Of a DNA stretch of 64,000 nucleotides, positions 35,879-47,118 are shown one piece after another; position 1 is the stretch's first letter; each line of letters starts with the position of its first letter. The stretch is taken from assembly GCA_035610365.1 (NCBI GenBank), contig CM069434.1, positions 103,962,806-104,026,805 of the forward strand. Direction: 5' to 3'. A program made the translations under genes and the position numbers. This DNA comes from Aquatica leii. Lineage: Eukaryota > Arthropoda > Insecta > Coleoptera > Lampyridae. The notes below the pieces were generated by a model. It was given only the letters and a program-made list of their open reading frames with translations. It was not told the DNA's origin and ran no database searches.

Positions 35879-35959
35879 CAAAGTATACCCAGGATTCAAA
35901 GTATCCCCAGTTTACGGTACTGAAAAACTAAATTATAGAAACTAAACTAAACTAAAGTA

Positions 35960-36330
35960 GCTTATTTGTAATCAGGGCACATAGCAGGAGTTTCTTGCCA
36001 ACGTATTTTTTCGCTTTGTTTTAGATTCTTTGGCAATTGTCAAGCGTTTTACGCAAAGAACACGATAAGCTACTAAATAAAGTGTGATTTGAATTACTAA
36101 ATTGCCATTTTTAACAATAATGCGGAGATCTTGATTGACGTCGTCCAGGGTGCAAAGTTTAAGTCTACAAGTAATAAAAGCAAGAGTAAATTCTTGGATG
36201 AACATCTGACTGCGTTCATAGCAAAACCTACCGACTGAACGTTATCTTTCCACGTTGTATGATCTGTACCAACTAATACAGCAATTTGTGATCTCAGTTA
36301 TTTCTCTTAACTTAACTTGCTTCAGGATAG
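35960..36330 (-). pseudogene. Gypsy-type integrase scrap, unrelated copy
   Basis: Minus-strand frames read VLVGTDHTTWKDN and SVGFAMNAVRCSSKN, then after a frameshift LCTLDDVNQDLRIIV and ITLYLVAYRV. This is the pattern of the integrase C-terminal half of insect Gypsy elements (…FAMN…GRELRTPDDV…DLR…). No LTR or other domain of that copy is left. It is a different element from the Gypsy copy at 31256-35878. Confidence 0.65.
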
Positions 36331-37029
36331 TAAGTAAGCATCAAGTGTTGTTTAAAACCAAGACACAACCCTTCTTTTGACTCAAAATTTAATTATTATT
36401 AGTTAGCGTTCAGGATGTGCCATAGTGTAAAATTAGATTGCATTTTTTTTTTATTTGAACTACTTTCATACACTACGTTAATGAAAAATGTTTGCCTCAT
36501 TGACTTGTTGTACGTAACAAGTTATACACAGCTTTTTAAACTATGTAAATAAATTACTGTATTTATATATTTACCAAAGTATGATCAAAACGCATCGCAT
36601 GAAATTAAAAAAACTACCAATTTTTGATAAATTTATTACTCACATTACTTATTTATTGTACATTTTCATTGCATTGGATATTTTTTGTACTGATTTCAAA
36701 TACTATTTTAATCTTAGTGTTTAAATTTGCTTTAGATGCAAAAAACAAGCTTAAAACGCATGACATTTAAATATATTTTAAATATCAATTTACAGCATTT
36801 TTAAAATCATTTTCATTATCAACTAATTTTTATAAATTCTGAAACTCTTCTTTGTTTATGAAAAAATGTATTCCTGGTAGATTGAATAAACTACTAGTAG
36901 TTCCTGTTTATTTAGCCTAAATTGCTGCATTAATTCTTTTTTAACATCTTTACCTCTGAGAGATCAGTTACCAGTCCTCGTAAAATGTGTTTTTGTTGCA
37001 TTAAGGTTTAGAAGTTGATATCTGAAATT
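36331..37029. other. AT-rich sequence, nothing recognised
   Basis: No ORF, TIR or RNA gene seen. Confidence 0.5.
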
Positions 37030-39912
37030 AAACAAAAAAATGTTTGCTCTATATAAAATATGCAATGCAAGAAAACTATACACAAATATACGTTGTTTCA
37101 AATATTTACTGTTTTGAATCCTTTTTTATTTTATATTTTACAATAAAATTTTTATTAAAGATAGATTTGAACAGTAGTTAACTCGTCAAATTTTCACTAC
37201 CAATATGATGGTATAATAACTAACTCATTGATGATCATTTTCAGTACAAAAATTTTACGTAGCATTACTTTTGTTGTTACATTGAGTACATCTCTATAAT
37301 TCTGATCCACTATGCTCCTGTTTGGTAATAGGCATAGCCTTTTTAGATTGCTATGTAATAGGGCATGACGAAATCTTATCCTCCTCTAAAAAATATTTGA
37401 GTTTCATAGCATAATCATTCATTATACTCTTTTTAAGTTACTATATTGTTGATCTTTAGTTTTATGTCTTTTTTTAACTAATTGTAAAATATATTCTTCC
37501 TTATAACTAATACTGTTAACAAAGATTTTAAATCATTATCTTTAATAGAATGATAAAGTAAATACCACAGTAAATAGACACACCCCCAGGCAATGTTAAT
37601 CAGACTAAACAATGCCATTTCAATATCTGATGTCTGGTAATTAAAAGTTAAAAACAGAACGATGTATTAGTAGAAATCAGCTTTCCACGAGTTACATTCG
37701 CATTATAATTTCATTCTGGATAATTTCTGTGTTGTCGTTATCAAACAAGCTGAACTTTCATCACTCTTCGTATTGGAATATCATTCCAAGCTTTGAAATC
37801 GTGTGACAGAAGTCAACTTGTTTGATAACGACAACAAGGGATTTATCCAGAATAAAAAGTTGTAATAGAACCATATTGTACTAATAGTAATAGTTAATAT
37901 TTGTACGGTCAATGCTAACCAATTGCAAATTTGGTTCTCTTAGTTTTAGGAGGTGCCATTACCACTGTATCACTTATTGAATCCTTGCGTTTTAGACACT
38001 GTTATCCTTAAAATTATATAAAATTCTTACATTTTGAACGAACAGAATATTAAATATTTACCTAATATAGCATTCTGAAAGAATTTAACTTTGTTTATAA
38101 ACCAGCACGTGTTAAAATGTTTGCACATTGTAATTGTTGTATGCAATTTAGATTGAGAAAGGACCAACTGCATATAGATAAAGGTTACATCTGCACGCCA
38201 ACTTTCTTATCCGGTACTGCACCAATCCAATTATCTATCTCTGTACCAAAAATATAGAAATAAATTTAAATTTCTGTTATACGTTATACTTCCCAGACAG
38301 CACACAACATCTTCAAGATGTCTGTTTTATGCCTGTTTCATGTCTGAACGTTTGTGGCTCTAAAAAAGATGTCTTAACGATATCTACTGTAAGACATGTT
38401 AAAGACGTCTGACTTAAGACGGTTGAAAGACATTTGTTTTAAGATTCTTTAAAGATTTCTTTATAAATGGCAGAGTTGTATTAAAAAGTATGTTGTAGTC
38501 TTTGTCGGTAGGTATATTATATTATTTTAACGTTTGGCAAGAAAGAATTTTGTGTTTTTAAGATACATTACGGAATTTAATGTTGGCACTGCTGCGGTTG
38601 GCTGCTTTGCGCGTTATTGGACTTTATTTAACCTTTATTTAACGTATAACTACAGAATTTTAAACTTAATTTAGATATTTTTGGTACAGAAATAGATAAA
38701 CAGATTAATGCAGTACCGGATAAGAAAGTTGGGTTGGCGTGCAGATATTATAACCTTTATCTATATGCAGTTGGTCCTTTCTCAATCTAAATTGCATACA
38801 GCAATTACAACGTGCAAACATTTTAACACGTGCTGGTTTATAAACAAAGTTAATTTTTTTCTGAATGCTATATTTGGTAAACATTTAATATTTTATTTGT
38901 TCAAAATATAAGAATTTCATATTATTTTTAGGATACCAGTGTCTAAAACGTGAGGGTTTAATAAGTGATAAAGCGGTAATACCACCTCCTAAAATTAAAG
39001 AAACCAAATTTGCAGTTGGCTAGTATTGATCGTACAAATATAAACTATTACTATTAGGACAATATGGTTCTATTACAATTTTCCATTCTGGATAATTTCT
39101 CCGTTGTCGTTATCAAACAAGCTGAACTTTCGTCACACGTCGCAGCCGACATCTTCAAAGTCTGGAATAATATTTCCATACGAAGAGTGATGAAAGTTGT
39201 GATTGTTTGATAACGACAACACAGGAATTATCTAGAATTAAATTATAATACGAATGTAACTCGTGGAAACCTAATTTTTCTGCTAAAGTATGCTTATTTT
39301 CTAATTACCAAGCATCAGATATTGAAATGGCATTGCTTAGTCTGATTAACATTACCTGAGGGTGTGTATTCACTCTGGTATGTATTTTATCTTTTTGTTA
39401 AGGATCATGATTGACATTATTAGTTGAAAGTATGAATATATTTTACAATTAGTTAAAAATAGACATAAAAGTGAAGATTTACAACATAGTAATTTACTTA
39501 AAAAGAGTTGAAGGTATCATAATGAGTTAGTAGTTATGCTATTGAAATTTTCAACGATTAGTAACTTATTTTGTAGTCAAATAATTTTTTGAGAAGGATA
39601 AGATTTCGTCATGCCCTATTACATTGTCATCTAAAAAGGCTATGCCTATTACCAAACAGGAGCAGAATGGACCAGAATTATGGAATTGTAATCAATGTAA
39701 CAACAACAATGTAATAGTCGTTAAATTTTTTCACTGAAACTGTTCATTCATGAATTTGGTAGTGAAAATTTGGCGAGTTACATACTGTTCAAATCTGTCT
39801 TTATAAAATATAAAATAAAAAGGGAATCAAAATAGTAAATACTTGAAATAACGTATATTTGTGTATAGTTCTCTTGGAGTGCATATTTTATATGGTACAA
39901 ACATTTTTTTTA
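37030..39912. repeat. Large foldback: ~1.25-kb inverted arms
   Basis: Left arm 37030-38290 and right arm 38640-39912 are reverse complements with moderate divergence along their whole length (for example AGGGCATGACGAAATCTTAT near 37360 and its complement near 39600). Each arm contains a smaller hairpin with ends TTCTGGATAA and TGTCGTTATCAAACAA (37700-37860; 39085-39240). The 350-bp centre is half of a CCCAGACAGCA-type repeat. There is no ORF of substance. It fits a foldback-type element or an inverted duplication. Confidence 0.8.
38291..38640 (-). mobile_element. CCCAGACAGCA-type TIR repeat, partial copy
   Basis: Starts CCCAGACAGCACACAACATC and is followed by many AAGATGTCTT-like words, then a unique part (TTTGTCGGTAGG, GTTGGCACTGC). 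It is the reverse complement of the sequence made by joining 40520-40756 with 43495-43621. Confidence 0.7.
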
Positions 39913-40299
39913 TTGCTTCTACTAACAATTTTGTTCTTATGTTTGAAATTCAAAACAAACGATTTATTCTTTCTTCTTCTTAGCTTACAGAGTTATTCAA
40001 ACTAGGAGGATTATTTAGTTACGATCTTATTAAAAGGACGCTGAGCCTCATAATGGTACAAATTGTTATACTCTCAGGTACAGCTGTATGGGAAGAAATA
40101 GCAACAGGCCGTTTTGTAAATTAAATATTTCAAAATTTTGTAAGTAAAATATAAAAATAATATAAAACTGAATTATTGAGAACTGCGTGAAAAGAACCTC
40201 CAATAAAAGTATTCTTATAAAAAAAAAGTATGACGTTCAATGAAAAAGTGTATTATATGTATTTAGTGTTTTATTGCATGTACAGTTTTACCCAAAATA

Positions 40300-40501
40300 T
40301 TTTTTGTCCTAAACGGGTTCTGAAGAGATATCTTAAAGATGTCTAAATAAGATGTCTTCAATATGTACAGTTTGTTAACATTCGACGTCTTTAGTATGTC
40401 TTAAAGATGTCTAAAGACGTAATGAGATGTCTGCAAGATGTCTTGAATATCTTGGTTTGACATTCTTAAGATTTATTTACGATGTCTATGTGCTGTTAGG
40501 G
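40300..40501 (+). mobile_element. CCCAGACAGCA-type TIR repeat, end fragment
   Basis: At least seven AAGATGTCT-like words (often within AAAGATGTCTAAA) lead to a terminus GTGCTGTTAGGG at 40501, an inverted form of the family's end. The start is uncertain. Confidence 0.55.
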
Positions 40502-40879
40502 TTTATACTATGATTATACGTTAAATGAAGATAAAATCACATGGCGCGCATTGCTGCCAACCGCAGAAGTGCCAACACTAAATTCTAAAAATCCCCGTAG
40601 TGTATCTTAAAAACACTTAAAATTCTATCTTGGCAAACGTTAAAATAATTTAATACACCTGCCGACAAAAACTACAACATACTTTTTGATACAACTCTGC
40701 TATTTATAAAGAAAACTTTGAAGAATTTTAAAATAAATGTTTTTAAACCGCCTTAACCCTTTGTATCCGGAATTAATTTATTTTATTGCACTTAAGAAAT
40801 AACCATTTATTATCAATATTTAAGTAGAAAAAAAAGCCGAAAAATTTTTAATTTTTTTTTAGTGCTACAAGGCCGTTAC

Positions 40880-43179
40880 ACCGTGGTCTCTCCTGCAACC
40901 ACAAGGCATTTGTAGTAAAAAAAAATAAACAAAAGATAATACACGAATTCATTTTGTGTGGTACGCAATAAAACAGTTTTTCTTATCGTATATACAAACC
41001 CCAACGTTGCAAGTAGAGCAGCTCCATTTTGATCGATGTGGTTCACGTCGAGTACTGGAATGTGCACAACGTCGAGGGTTTCAATGGATCGGCATGTGAG
41101 CAAATTTGTCGAATCTTATTTTGAGAGGTACTGTCGGTTTGAAATTATTGGTCACAGGAAGACGATCATTACTTTTTCTTCCTCTTTTTGGTACCTCCGG
41201 TTGGGCACCTATTAGTCCAATGGCAACTGATAACCTAAATATTTTCAGGCTTAATGTTTTTCCAGTGGATCTCTTTTTAAAAATAATGAATGAGTTAAGT
41301 AAAGCCACATCGAGGAAATTCGATGCCACCATTTCTTTGACTTTTGATCGACTTCATACAAACTTTTCAACATATCCATCTTCTCTACGTACTCCATATG
41401 CTGGTTGTAATGCTTGACTAACTGAGACATTTTACATCTTCAGATGTACCATCCTTCTTTTTTCTCGCAGTTGTGTTTTCAGACGGGTTGTGCACATTAT
41501 CCAAAAACAATACCCCTTTTCGGTCTTTCCATTTTAAAAAAATAATTCCATCTTTACTAACTCTCCAATCTGATTCGCTCCGTAGAAGTTCTTTGTCTTC
41601 TTTTATGTCATTTGGCAAATCTTTCTTTCCCTTTCTTGCAGTTCCACACGAGTATATAACATCTGCCAGTAACGACTTTTAAAGTGGAACAGAATTAAAA
41701 AAGTTGTCAAAGTACAAAGTGTAGCCTTTCCCTACTAAAGGTCTCGACAAGTCTTTTATTACTCTAGCTCCTAAATTTTTCTCGACTGCATTGTCCACTT
41801 TAACTGTATAAATTTGAAACTGGCAAACGAACCTTGAGTCATCAGCTCTTACTCAAACGTTGTAACCCCGCTTTATAGGTTTAAGTGGCAAATACTGACG
41901 CAAACTGCTTCTTCCCGTAAAGCGAATCATTGATTCATCTATAGCTTATTGCTCAGATGGATTGAGAGACTTTGCGAACGTTTCAGTTAGTTTGTCCAAT
42001 AATGGTCGCAACTTATATAATTTATCAATGCCTTGTGCATTTCTCTGTAGCTGGACAGAATTATAATTAAGATTTAGGTTTCCCAGAAGCCATATAAAAC
42101 GATCTCGTGGCATTACAGAACTTATATAATAATTTCGTAGCATGAGCCTAGATGACCAGTAATTTCAATAGCTGGGAAGGCCGTTTATCCCCATCAAAAG
42201 ATTTATGGCAAGAAACGTTATTATTTCATGTCTATTGGTTGCAACCAATGCATTGCTGTGTTCGCTGGATTTTTGAATAGCATATAAGTTGGTTTGGAAC
42301 ACAATATGATCAATTAATTCTTCTGAAAAAATGTAAAGAAATATCTCTGTAGGAGTAGATACTTCTGTTGGAATGTTTGGACCCACTGTTTCGCTAAATT
42401 GCTTTATCCGTTTTATGCGGTATTCAGTAGACTTAGTCCAAATCGTGTGTTTTTTTAGTTCGTTTTCACGTATAGCTGAAAGAGGAAGTTTATTTTCGCT
42501 TTCCCACTCTTGATTGTCATTACTATTTATTTGATCACTAACGCCATTCCGTTCAAAATTATCATCCAAAAATACGATATCCAAGTCATTGATATTAAAA
42601 TCAAGTATATTATCTTCTAATATTGGTGAAGTAATTCATTTCTCTAAGTGGAGTCTCTTTTTAAAATAATATTTTATTACTCTTGAAGTCTTCTCCACAG
42701 TATTTTTATTTTTTTATAATATTTTATTTTAGGAAATACATGTTTCGCTAATTATAATTAGCATCGTCAGTATATATAATTGACATTAGTTTAAAATTTG
42801 TTAACTATTTTATTCGGTTAGTATTCATTATTTATATTTCACTGTTTTAATTTTAGTTTTTAGTTACCTATATATACTGACGATGCTAATTATAATTAGC
42901 GAAACATGTATTTCCTAAAATAAAATATTATAAAAAAATTAAAATACTGGTGGAGAAGACTTCAAGAGTAATAAAATATTATTTTATATTATCTTCTTCT
43001 TCTTCGTCATTTTCGTTATCACTAAGATCGCCAATATCAGATTCATCGCCAGAAGGAATTTCTTCTAATAGTTTTAAAAATTCGTCCTGGGACATGGCTT
43101 CCATCTCACGAAAAGTAAAACGTGATTTACCACCTGAAAAAGATAGCGAGTGCCTAGTGAACTTACGCCTCAACCCCAT
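40880..43179 (-). pseudogene. piggyBac 1 transposase, broken
   Basis: ATG 43179 opens an acidic N-terminus (DESDIGDLSDNENDEEEED). The palindrome at 42662-42986 follows. The DDE region continues with FQTNLYAIQ and FLAINLLMGI (42300-42180), DRFIWLLGNL (42110), AIDESMIRFTGR (41940) and YTLYFDNFFNS (~41720). The C-terminal part below 41420 is frameshifted. The family normally ends with a cysteine-rich finger, which I could not find intact here. Confidence 0.85.
42662..42986. mobile_element. 325-bp palindromic insert with hammerhead-like cores
   Basis: Arms of about 120 bp (42662-42781; 42869-42986) are nearly exact reverse complements. Each arm holds CTGACGA, a perfect stem GCTAAT/ATTAGC, then GAAACATGTA (plus strand 42877-42910; minus strand about 42770-42737). 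That matches the hammerhead core CUGANGA-stem II-GAAA, with one extra base before stem II, but I find no clear helix I. The GAAACATGTATTTCC word resembles Penelope-like 3' ends. Interrupts the piggyBac transposase frame. Confidence 0.7.
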
Positions 43180-43755
43180 AATTTATAACACAAAAACATA
43201 AGGTTATAATAATCTGACATCGTACATTATTAATATTAACAATGGTTTATTCACATCAAATTTTATTGCAAATTTACAAATTTTTAAGCAACACCACTCA
43301 GTTTATAACCACGTATAAACACCTTATGCCAATTTCTTAAAAATGCGGAAAAATGGCAATCTGTCGAATTTACACTTCAAAATGAACCTTATAGCAAGCC
43401 CCGCCTACTGTGGTTTCAGCATAAGCTACCCAGGCAACTAGAAATAAATTCGTAAATATGTGTACTAGCGGTGGAACCACTAGGATACAAAGGGTTAAGT
43501 CAGAGATCTTTAAGATGCCTTACAGCAGATATCGTTAAGATGTTTTTGTTTAGATCCACAGACGTTCAGACCTGAAACAGGCAGAAAACAGACGTCTTGA
43601 AGATGTTGTGTGCTGTCTGGGTATTATGTGAGTTAACCTGGTGCATTTTTTGCATATTGTAGGTCTTGCTTTTGTTTACTTTTTTGCAAAAGTAGAAATC
43701 TATAAACATAATAAATTTTTTGATTTAGTAAAGAATCTAACTGAATAAAAATAAC

Positions 43756-43768
43756 AACTTTATTTAAT
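43756..43768 (-). terminator. Polyadenylation signal of SOAT gene 2
   Basis: AATAAA on the minus strand about 55 bases after the stop codon. Confidence 0.55.
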
Positions 43769-43817
43769 TAATTTCAGTTATAAAGTATTTAAACAAATCT
43801 AAAAATAATACTTATTA

Positions 43818-45473
43818 TTAACAACCCAAAAATCTTATTCGAAAATAATCAAAAAAACGTGTTATTTTTAAAGGACAGTTTAATTGGGCATAATATTCTG
43901 CGGTTAAAAAGGTTATCTGTCCACTCGTAAAAAAACTGACCATCAACCAAAATAATATGGTATGAATTTTTTTACTGCAATTAAAAAATTGCATGATAAT
44001 TATCATCGCAATTAAGCCAATACAATGTACTGGCATGTATATACGTAACGAAAATCCGAGAACTACATCATGAAAAAAAGCTGAAAATATAAAAACGGCT
44101 AATTTTGACAAAAACCTATTTTTTGCTAAAACGTTATCGTAACATTCTTTATAGACGTAAATATATAACCAGCTGTGTACGAAAAAGTTCCAGTCTCTTA
44201 TATTTTTTAGTAACGGTTTTGAGACCCACCAATCCTGCAACGTAAACGCTAAGTTTGTTTATATTTTTTAAACAATTTACTTACCTTGTAAAATAATCGA
44301 TCAGCAAATCTTAATAATTCTGCTGTAGCATTTAAATAACAATGAATACCAAAATAAAATATTGTTAAAATAATCATTATCGTGGGGTACATATTTTGTA
44401 TTTGAATTGTTATAATGTCTAGCCAAGAGTGCGGTTTTAAACCACAATTGTTTAAACGGCGTCTAAACGAATTATCAAATACAATACTGGAAAATAGAAA
44501 TCCTACGATTATTTCTATAACGTGTTTAAAAATTATATTCCATCGAATTGGTGTGTTACTTCTGGAACATTTATGTTTTATTATTTTCAAAATTTTTGTA
44601 TACTTACAATCGTACCTTGGATAAGAGTCTTTGTATATTAATGTTGGTGCAAAAGAAAAATACAGATAATGATAGAATTTTGGGTCCGGTTGTTTATTAG
44701 ATTTTTTTAAATATTTAGAATAGTTTGTTCTTACAAACGAGTGCACTTTCATTGACAACCTCGACTAAAACTATAATTAGTGGTTGAATTTAAAAATCTT
44801 GATACTTACAGTTTCCATTAATACTGCTAGTGAAGAGGCAACTCCAAGATCATACACAATTACATATTTACACGGATAATAAAAAAGAAAAAATAAATAA
44901 AATACGTACGAAAGCACACATAGTACATCCCATAACATAATTAAGATTGCAAAACCTAGAAAGACCAAATTAGTCAATTTTTACAGAAAAAAATGACTTA
45001 CTTTGAAACAATTTTCTAATTATGGTCCAACCCATAAATCCAAAATAAGCAAATACGCTAGAAACAAATAAGCAAATCCACATTAAAAAAGCAACGTCAA
45101 AATTTCTAAATGCCGGTGTAATAATTTCGGACCCTAGATAAAACCTAAAACCAGGTTTTAAACTTTGATAACTGTTAAATTATTACTTATTTTCTTTTTT
45201 ATAATTAGTAATTGCTGTTGATACAATTGTAAGTAACATCAAACAGAAAACTATATAGTAGAAATGCTGAAAATGCAGATTTTGTTCAGTTAAATCGGTT
45301 AGAGGCGAAGGTCTTTGCATGAATATTATTTCAGGTAAGTTTTCATGTTTGTCGAATCTACAATAATACGTTAGTGCTTTATGTATACCAAAAATTATGT
45401 TACTTTTTATCCTTAGATTGGTCCTTAACGCCCATTGCAATAACACGTTTTTCTTTTTGTACCAATAAAAAAT
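43818..45473 (-). CDS. Sterol O-acyltransferase-like gene 2 (MBOAT), six exons, 5' end unknown
   Basis: Exons on the minus strand: 45473-45187, 45144-45002, 44955-44810, 44764-44616, 44561-44285 and 44234-43818. They join into 473 in-frame codons including the stop. Exons homologous to gene 1 exons 3 and 4 have exactly the same lengths (149 and 277). Landmarks: SPLTDLTEQN, YDLGVASSLAVLMET, MKVHSFVRTN, YKDSYPR, ELLRFADRLFYK, then DWWVSK. The Asn of FYxDWWN is replaced by Val; the active-site His is in FFHDV. The first exon has no in-frame ATG before its SOAT homology and opens right after an acceptor-like TTTAG, so an upstream coding exon is likely, or the gene has lost its start. One extra intron (45001-44956) is absent in gene 1. 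No internal stops, so the gene looks maintained. Confidence 0.8.
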
Positions 45474-47118
45474 CTAAACTAATTTAGAGTGATACATTAA
45501 CGTTTGAACAATAAAAATAAATATTTAGTTTTCAATAACTAATGATAATTTATTTATCAAACGTGATAAAACATGAACTTTGAAGTTGCCTTTACAACAA
45601 ATGTGTTTAAATATTAAAGAATTAGATAAAAAAAAATTGTGTGATAGAAAAATGATAATTTAGAAAGAAAGAATTCGTTAAAAGTTTGTTCGTGATAATT
45701 TTGATTTTTTTTTATTTACAGGCTAACTTAATTATTTGGAGTTTTTAGTTTTTTGTACACTTCATACGTTTTATTTGGTTTTAAATGTTTTTCCGAACAA
45801 ACATATTTGAGATATTACATTTTGGGGTGCGCCTGCGCCCCGTTTGTTATCGGACGTTTTCTAATATTGCGTGTGCGTAATATGAATAGGTTTTACTCTT
45901 GTTTATATACATGACTGCGCTAAAATTGTAAACATTAATTTAGATTCAAAATGCTACTAGTTTTAGATGCAAACGCAAAATTGACATATCTGGCGCTGCT
46001 TTGATTGATGTTACAGATTTCTAAGTTACAGATCAGTATATTCTCTTACAGTTATCTATAAAGATACAATTAATACACTGCAAAAATAAGATAAATATGC
46101 AAAATAACTATTTTTAGAGTACAATGATAAAATTTTTCACTCTAAACAAGCGTATTGTGAAAATTCAGCTCAATAATGCATACAAAATAAGTTATTGATC
46201 ATGTATAGAAACAAACCGGAGAATAAATTGATAACATAAACCGAAATCATGATTAGTATAAGCGGCGTTTTTTCTATGTAGTAGCATGCGTCTGAATTGT
46301 TACTTTAGTAAAGTGATAACATTACCCAATGGAAAACATTATCCGTGATTCCGATAAGCTGCGACCGCTGTAATAGTAATTCATACCAACATTTAAATCA
46401 TTGATTTGGTTCTGATGTTGGAATCTTTGAAGCATCGCTCTGTATTTATTGCTAGATCTACATCTAAAGTGCTAATAAGCTTGTATATTTATATTTTATG
46501 TGCCTTTTGAGTAGCATAATAATTTAAAAAAATTTAAATTAACACATCTACGTTGGCCTCCGGCTTGAAAAGAAAATTAAACAAAGTAAATGAAACAAAC
46601 CAATCAACCGATTATGACTTTTTAGAAACGTTTGCAGGATTTTATCTATTCTATATTTTGTTTATAAACAGAAATTAAAGTGTACGAATTATTTTTGCAA
46701 ACTCAGAGTTTTAAGAATCAAAACAAGTTAACTGGTAAAACATTGCTTTGCACGTATGTCGAAACTAATAGCGTGTGTAAGTAGCTTACTGGTGCCGCCA
46801 TCGTTTGCAATCTTTTAATAACCAAAAACGGTTTGAGGCTTTGCATTTAATTATTACCTTGTTATCACTATCGACATCTAACATGAATAAAAGGTCTGTA
46901 ATACTAACATTGCACGCCACTACTGTCCTAGACCGCATAGGCTTAGCATTGAACTTCACAGTAAGTGCAAATTCGTGTTGAAAATTAGTGTGTTGCGGGT
47001 AGCACCTTGGTTTCGTTGAATTGTTGCCAGAGGATGCTAACCCTGGATTTTAGTGATAGTAAACTGTATTTTAAGATTTGATGTAACGTAAATGTAATGA
47101 CACACAAACTTTATGTGC
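45474..47118. other. Upstream of SOAT gene 2; nothing recognised
   Basis: AT-rich. One open stretch on the plus strand (46883-46960) ends at a GTAAGT, but nothing supports it as an exon. Missing 5' exons of gene 2 could be here. Confidence 0.35.

Larger units (their letters stand above)
28581..35919 (-). mobile_element. pogo-type transposon split by a Gypsy element
   Basis: The TIRs read TACCGTAAACTGGGGATACT at 28581 and, as reverse complement, at the right end (35900-35919). The outer TA on each side is the expected target duplication. Removing the nested Gypsy element leaves about 2.7 kb. Confidence 0.9.
40757..43494 (-). mobile_element. piggyBac element 1
   Basis: TIRs CCCTTTGTATCC (40757) and GGATACAAAGGG (to 43494), each flanked by TTAA (40753-40756; 43495-43498), the diagnostic piggyBac target. 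Inserted in a CCCAGACAGCA-type repeat and itself carrying a 325-bp palindrome. Confidence 0.95.
40505..43621 (+). mobile_element. CCCAGACAGCA-type TIR repeat split by piggyBac 1
   Basis: Unique part (GCCAACCGCAG, GCCGACAAAAACTAC) at 40520-40756, then the piggyBac element, then the GATGTCT-rich end 43495-43621 finishing GTGTGCTGTCTGGG. Both halves align to the copy at 38291-38640 when the piggyBac element is left out. Confidence 0.75.

Noticed and set aside
46883-46960. Open plus-strand stretch ending at GTAAGT
   Set aside because: 26 codons ending at a donor-like site can arise by chance; no partner exon was found.
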